A stretch of 15,554 nt of DNA from CALARM01 sp964431735. GTDB lineage: Bacteria; Vulcanimicrobiota; SpSt-956; JAKJGF01. The notes beneath the pieces were generated by a model. That model was not told the DNA's origin and did no database searches. It saw only the letters and a list, made by a program, of their open reading frames with translations. The stretch covers positions 1-15,554 of the forward strand of contig CAYSLJ010000161.1 of NCBI GenBank assembly GCA_964431735.1. Reading direction: 5' to 3'. Below are positions 15,195 to 15,554 of the stretch, piece by piece (the first letter of the stretch is position 1; every line of letters starts with the position of its first letter). The position numbers and the translations under genes are program-made.

Positions 15195-15247
15195 CAGACT
15201 GTTAATATTTTAGCGTCTATATAATTTATAACTCTCTTTTAATACGG

Positions 15248-15282
15248 CATATCTTTTCCTCCAGAGCCCGGACAGGGACAGG
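15248..15282 (-). repeat. Inverted partial copy of the 96-bp repeat
   Basis: The reverse complement of this 35-bp stretch matches 15133-15167 at 30 of 35 positions, including TGTCCGG and GGAAAAGATATG. It lies in inverted orientation between the two full copies. Its reading frame gives CPCPGSGGKDM, compared with CPCPDSSGKDM in copy 1. Confidence 0.75.
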
Positions 15283-15332
15283 AGCGTGTTCCATATTTTT
15301 TGGATATCAATTTACCTGTTACGATACTCAGA

Positions 15333-15428
15333 ACCGCTCCAGATAAATTCATACCCATTTCTAAAACCTGTCCATGTCCGGACTCTTCCGGAAAAAATAT
15401 GATCCTGTTATGTGGCAAACTGGTTCTG
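15333..15428 (+). repeat. 96-bp direct repeat, copy 2
   Basis: Second full copy, 234 bp downstream of the first, with the same TCCGGA hairpin (15377-15392). Of the 7 differences, 3 are silent and 4 change residues in the plus-strand frame, so there is no sign of coding constraint. Confidence 0.92.
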
Positions 15429-15456
15429 ATTATACAAATAATCTTAACTACTGACC

Positions 15457-15550
15457 TGAGCATAAGCATTTAATAAAGGTCTTCCTCCCGTCACGCGTTA
15501 CGCGTTACGCGTCACGCGTCACGAGAGCATATATTTATTATTTATGCTCA
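15457..15550 (+). repeat. Heptamer array CGTYACG x 5 inside a 9-bp inverted repeat
   Basis: Five perfect units (CGTCACG, CGTTACG, CGTTACG, CGTCACG, CGTCACG) fill 15489-15523 after a TCCTCC header (15484-15489). TGAGCATAA (15457-15465) pairs exactly with TTATGCTCA (15542-15550), enclosing the array; a local 7-bp stem GAGCATA/TATGCTC (15525-15549) is also possible. Positions 15038-15554 as a whole hold repeats but no gene I can support. Confidence 0.85.
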
Positions 15551-15554
15551 CCTC

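Noticed and set aside
15239..15469. Minus-strand 76-aa open frame
   Set aside because: It is built from the 96-bp repeat, its inverted fragment and spacer, with no good ribosome site and no recognisable domain.

Overview
This window comes from an AT-rich, uncultured-looking bacterium. Its gene style is two-component receiver proteins without DNA-binding output, eukaryotic-like Ser/Thr kinases fused to zinc ribbons and SUMF1/FGE-like domains, and an L,D-transpeptidase that implies a peptidoglycan wall. Intergenic DNA is full of heptanucleotide tandem repeats. I cannot assign a phylum from the sequence alone; large-genome candidate-phylum bacteria of sediments or groundwater would fit.

Layout. 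Positions 1-329 are a leader with one good sigma70-type promoter. Next comes a plus-strand coiled-coil protein ending in a receiver domain (330-2183). A minus-strand pair follows: an archaeal-type 8-oxoguanine DNA glycosylase (4523-3864) and then a YtcJ-type amidohydrolase (3809-2229). Divergent from the pair are alanine racemase (4837-6048) and a rhamnulose-1-phosphate-aldolase-like class II aldolase (6253-7083), followed on the same strand by Ser/Thr kinase 1 (7169-9103). A minus-strand signalling operon lies between two kinases: a 297-aa receiver protein, a 502-aa receiver protein, then an L,D-transpeptidase (12210 down to 9252). Ser/Thr kinase 2 (12599-15037) is divergent from that operon. 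The last 517 bases hold no convincing gene but carry a 96-bp duplication, an inverted partial third copy and more heptamer arrays.

Two things stand out. First, the 9.2-15 kb region looks like a compact signalling island: two paralogous zinc-ribbon/kinase/FGE-like proteins flank two paralogous receiver proteins. The receiver proteins share an undescribed N-terminal motif (GAWKExGxAKWAFFE) and an EEVVSIT linker motif. No histidine kinase and no HTH output is present, and a cell-wall enzyme ends the receiver operon.

Second, heptamer repeats occur in most intergenic gaps as two families with a related core, CGTRACG and RGTGARK. They are polar with respect to genes. The GTRA strand reads out of gene 3' ends and the complementary TYAC strand reads into gene 5' ends. 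This holds in convergent, divergent and co-directional gaps. Because the period is 7 and each GTRA unit normally carries TAA, TGA or TAG, the outgoing strand closes all three frames, while the incoming strand is largely open. Twice this open strand creates a false N-terminal extension (glycosylase and transpeptidase).
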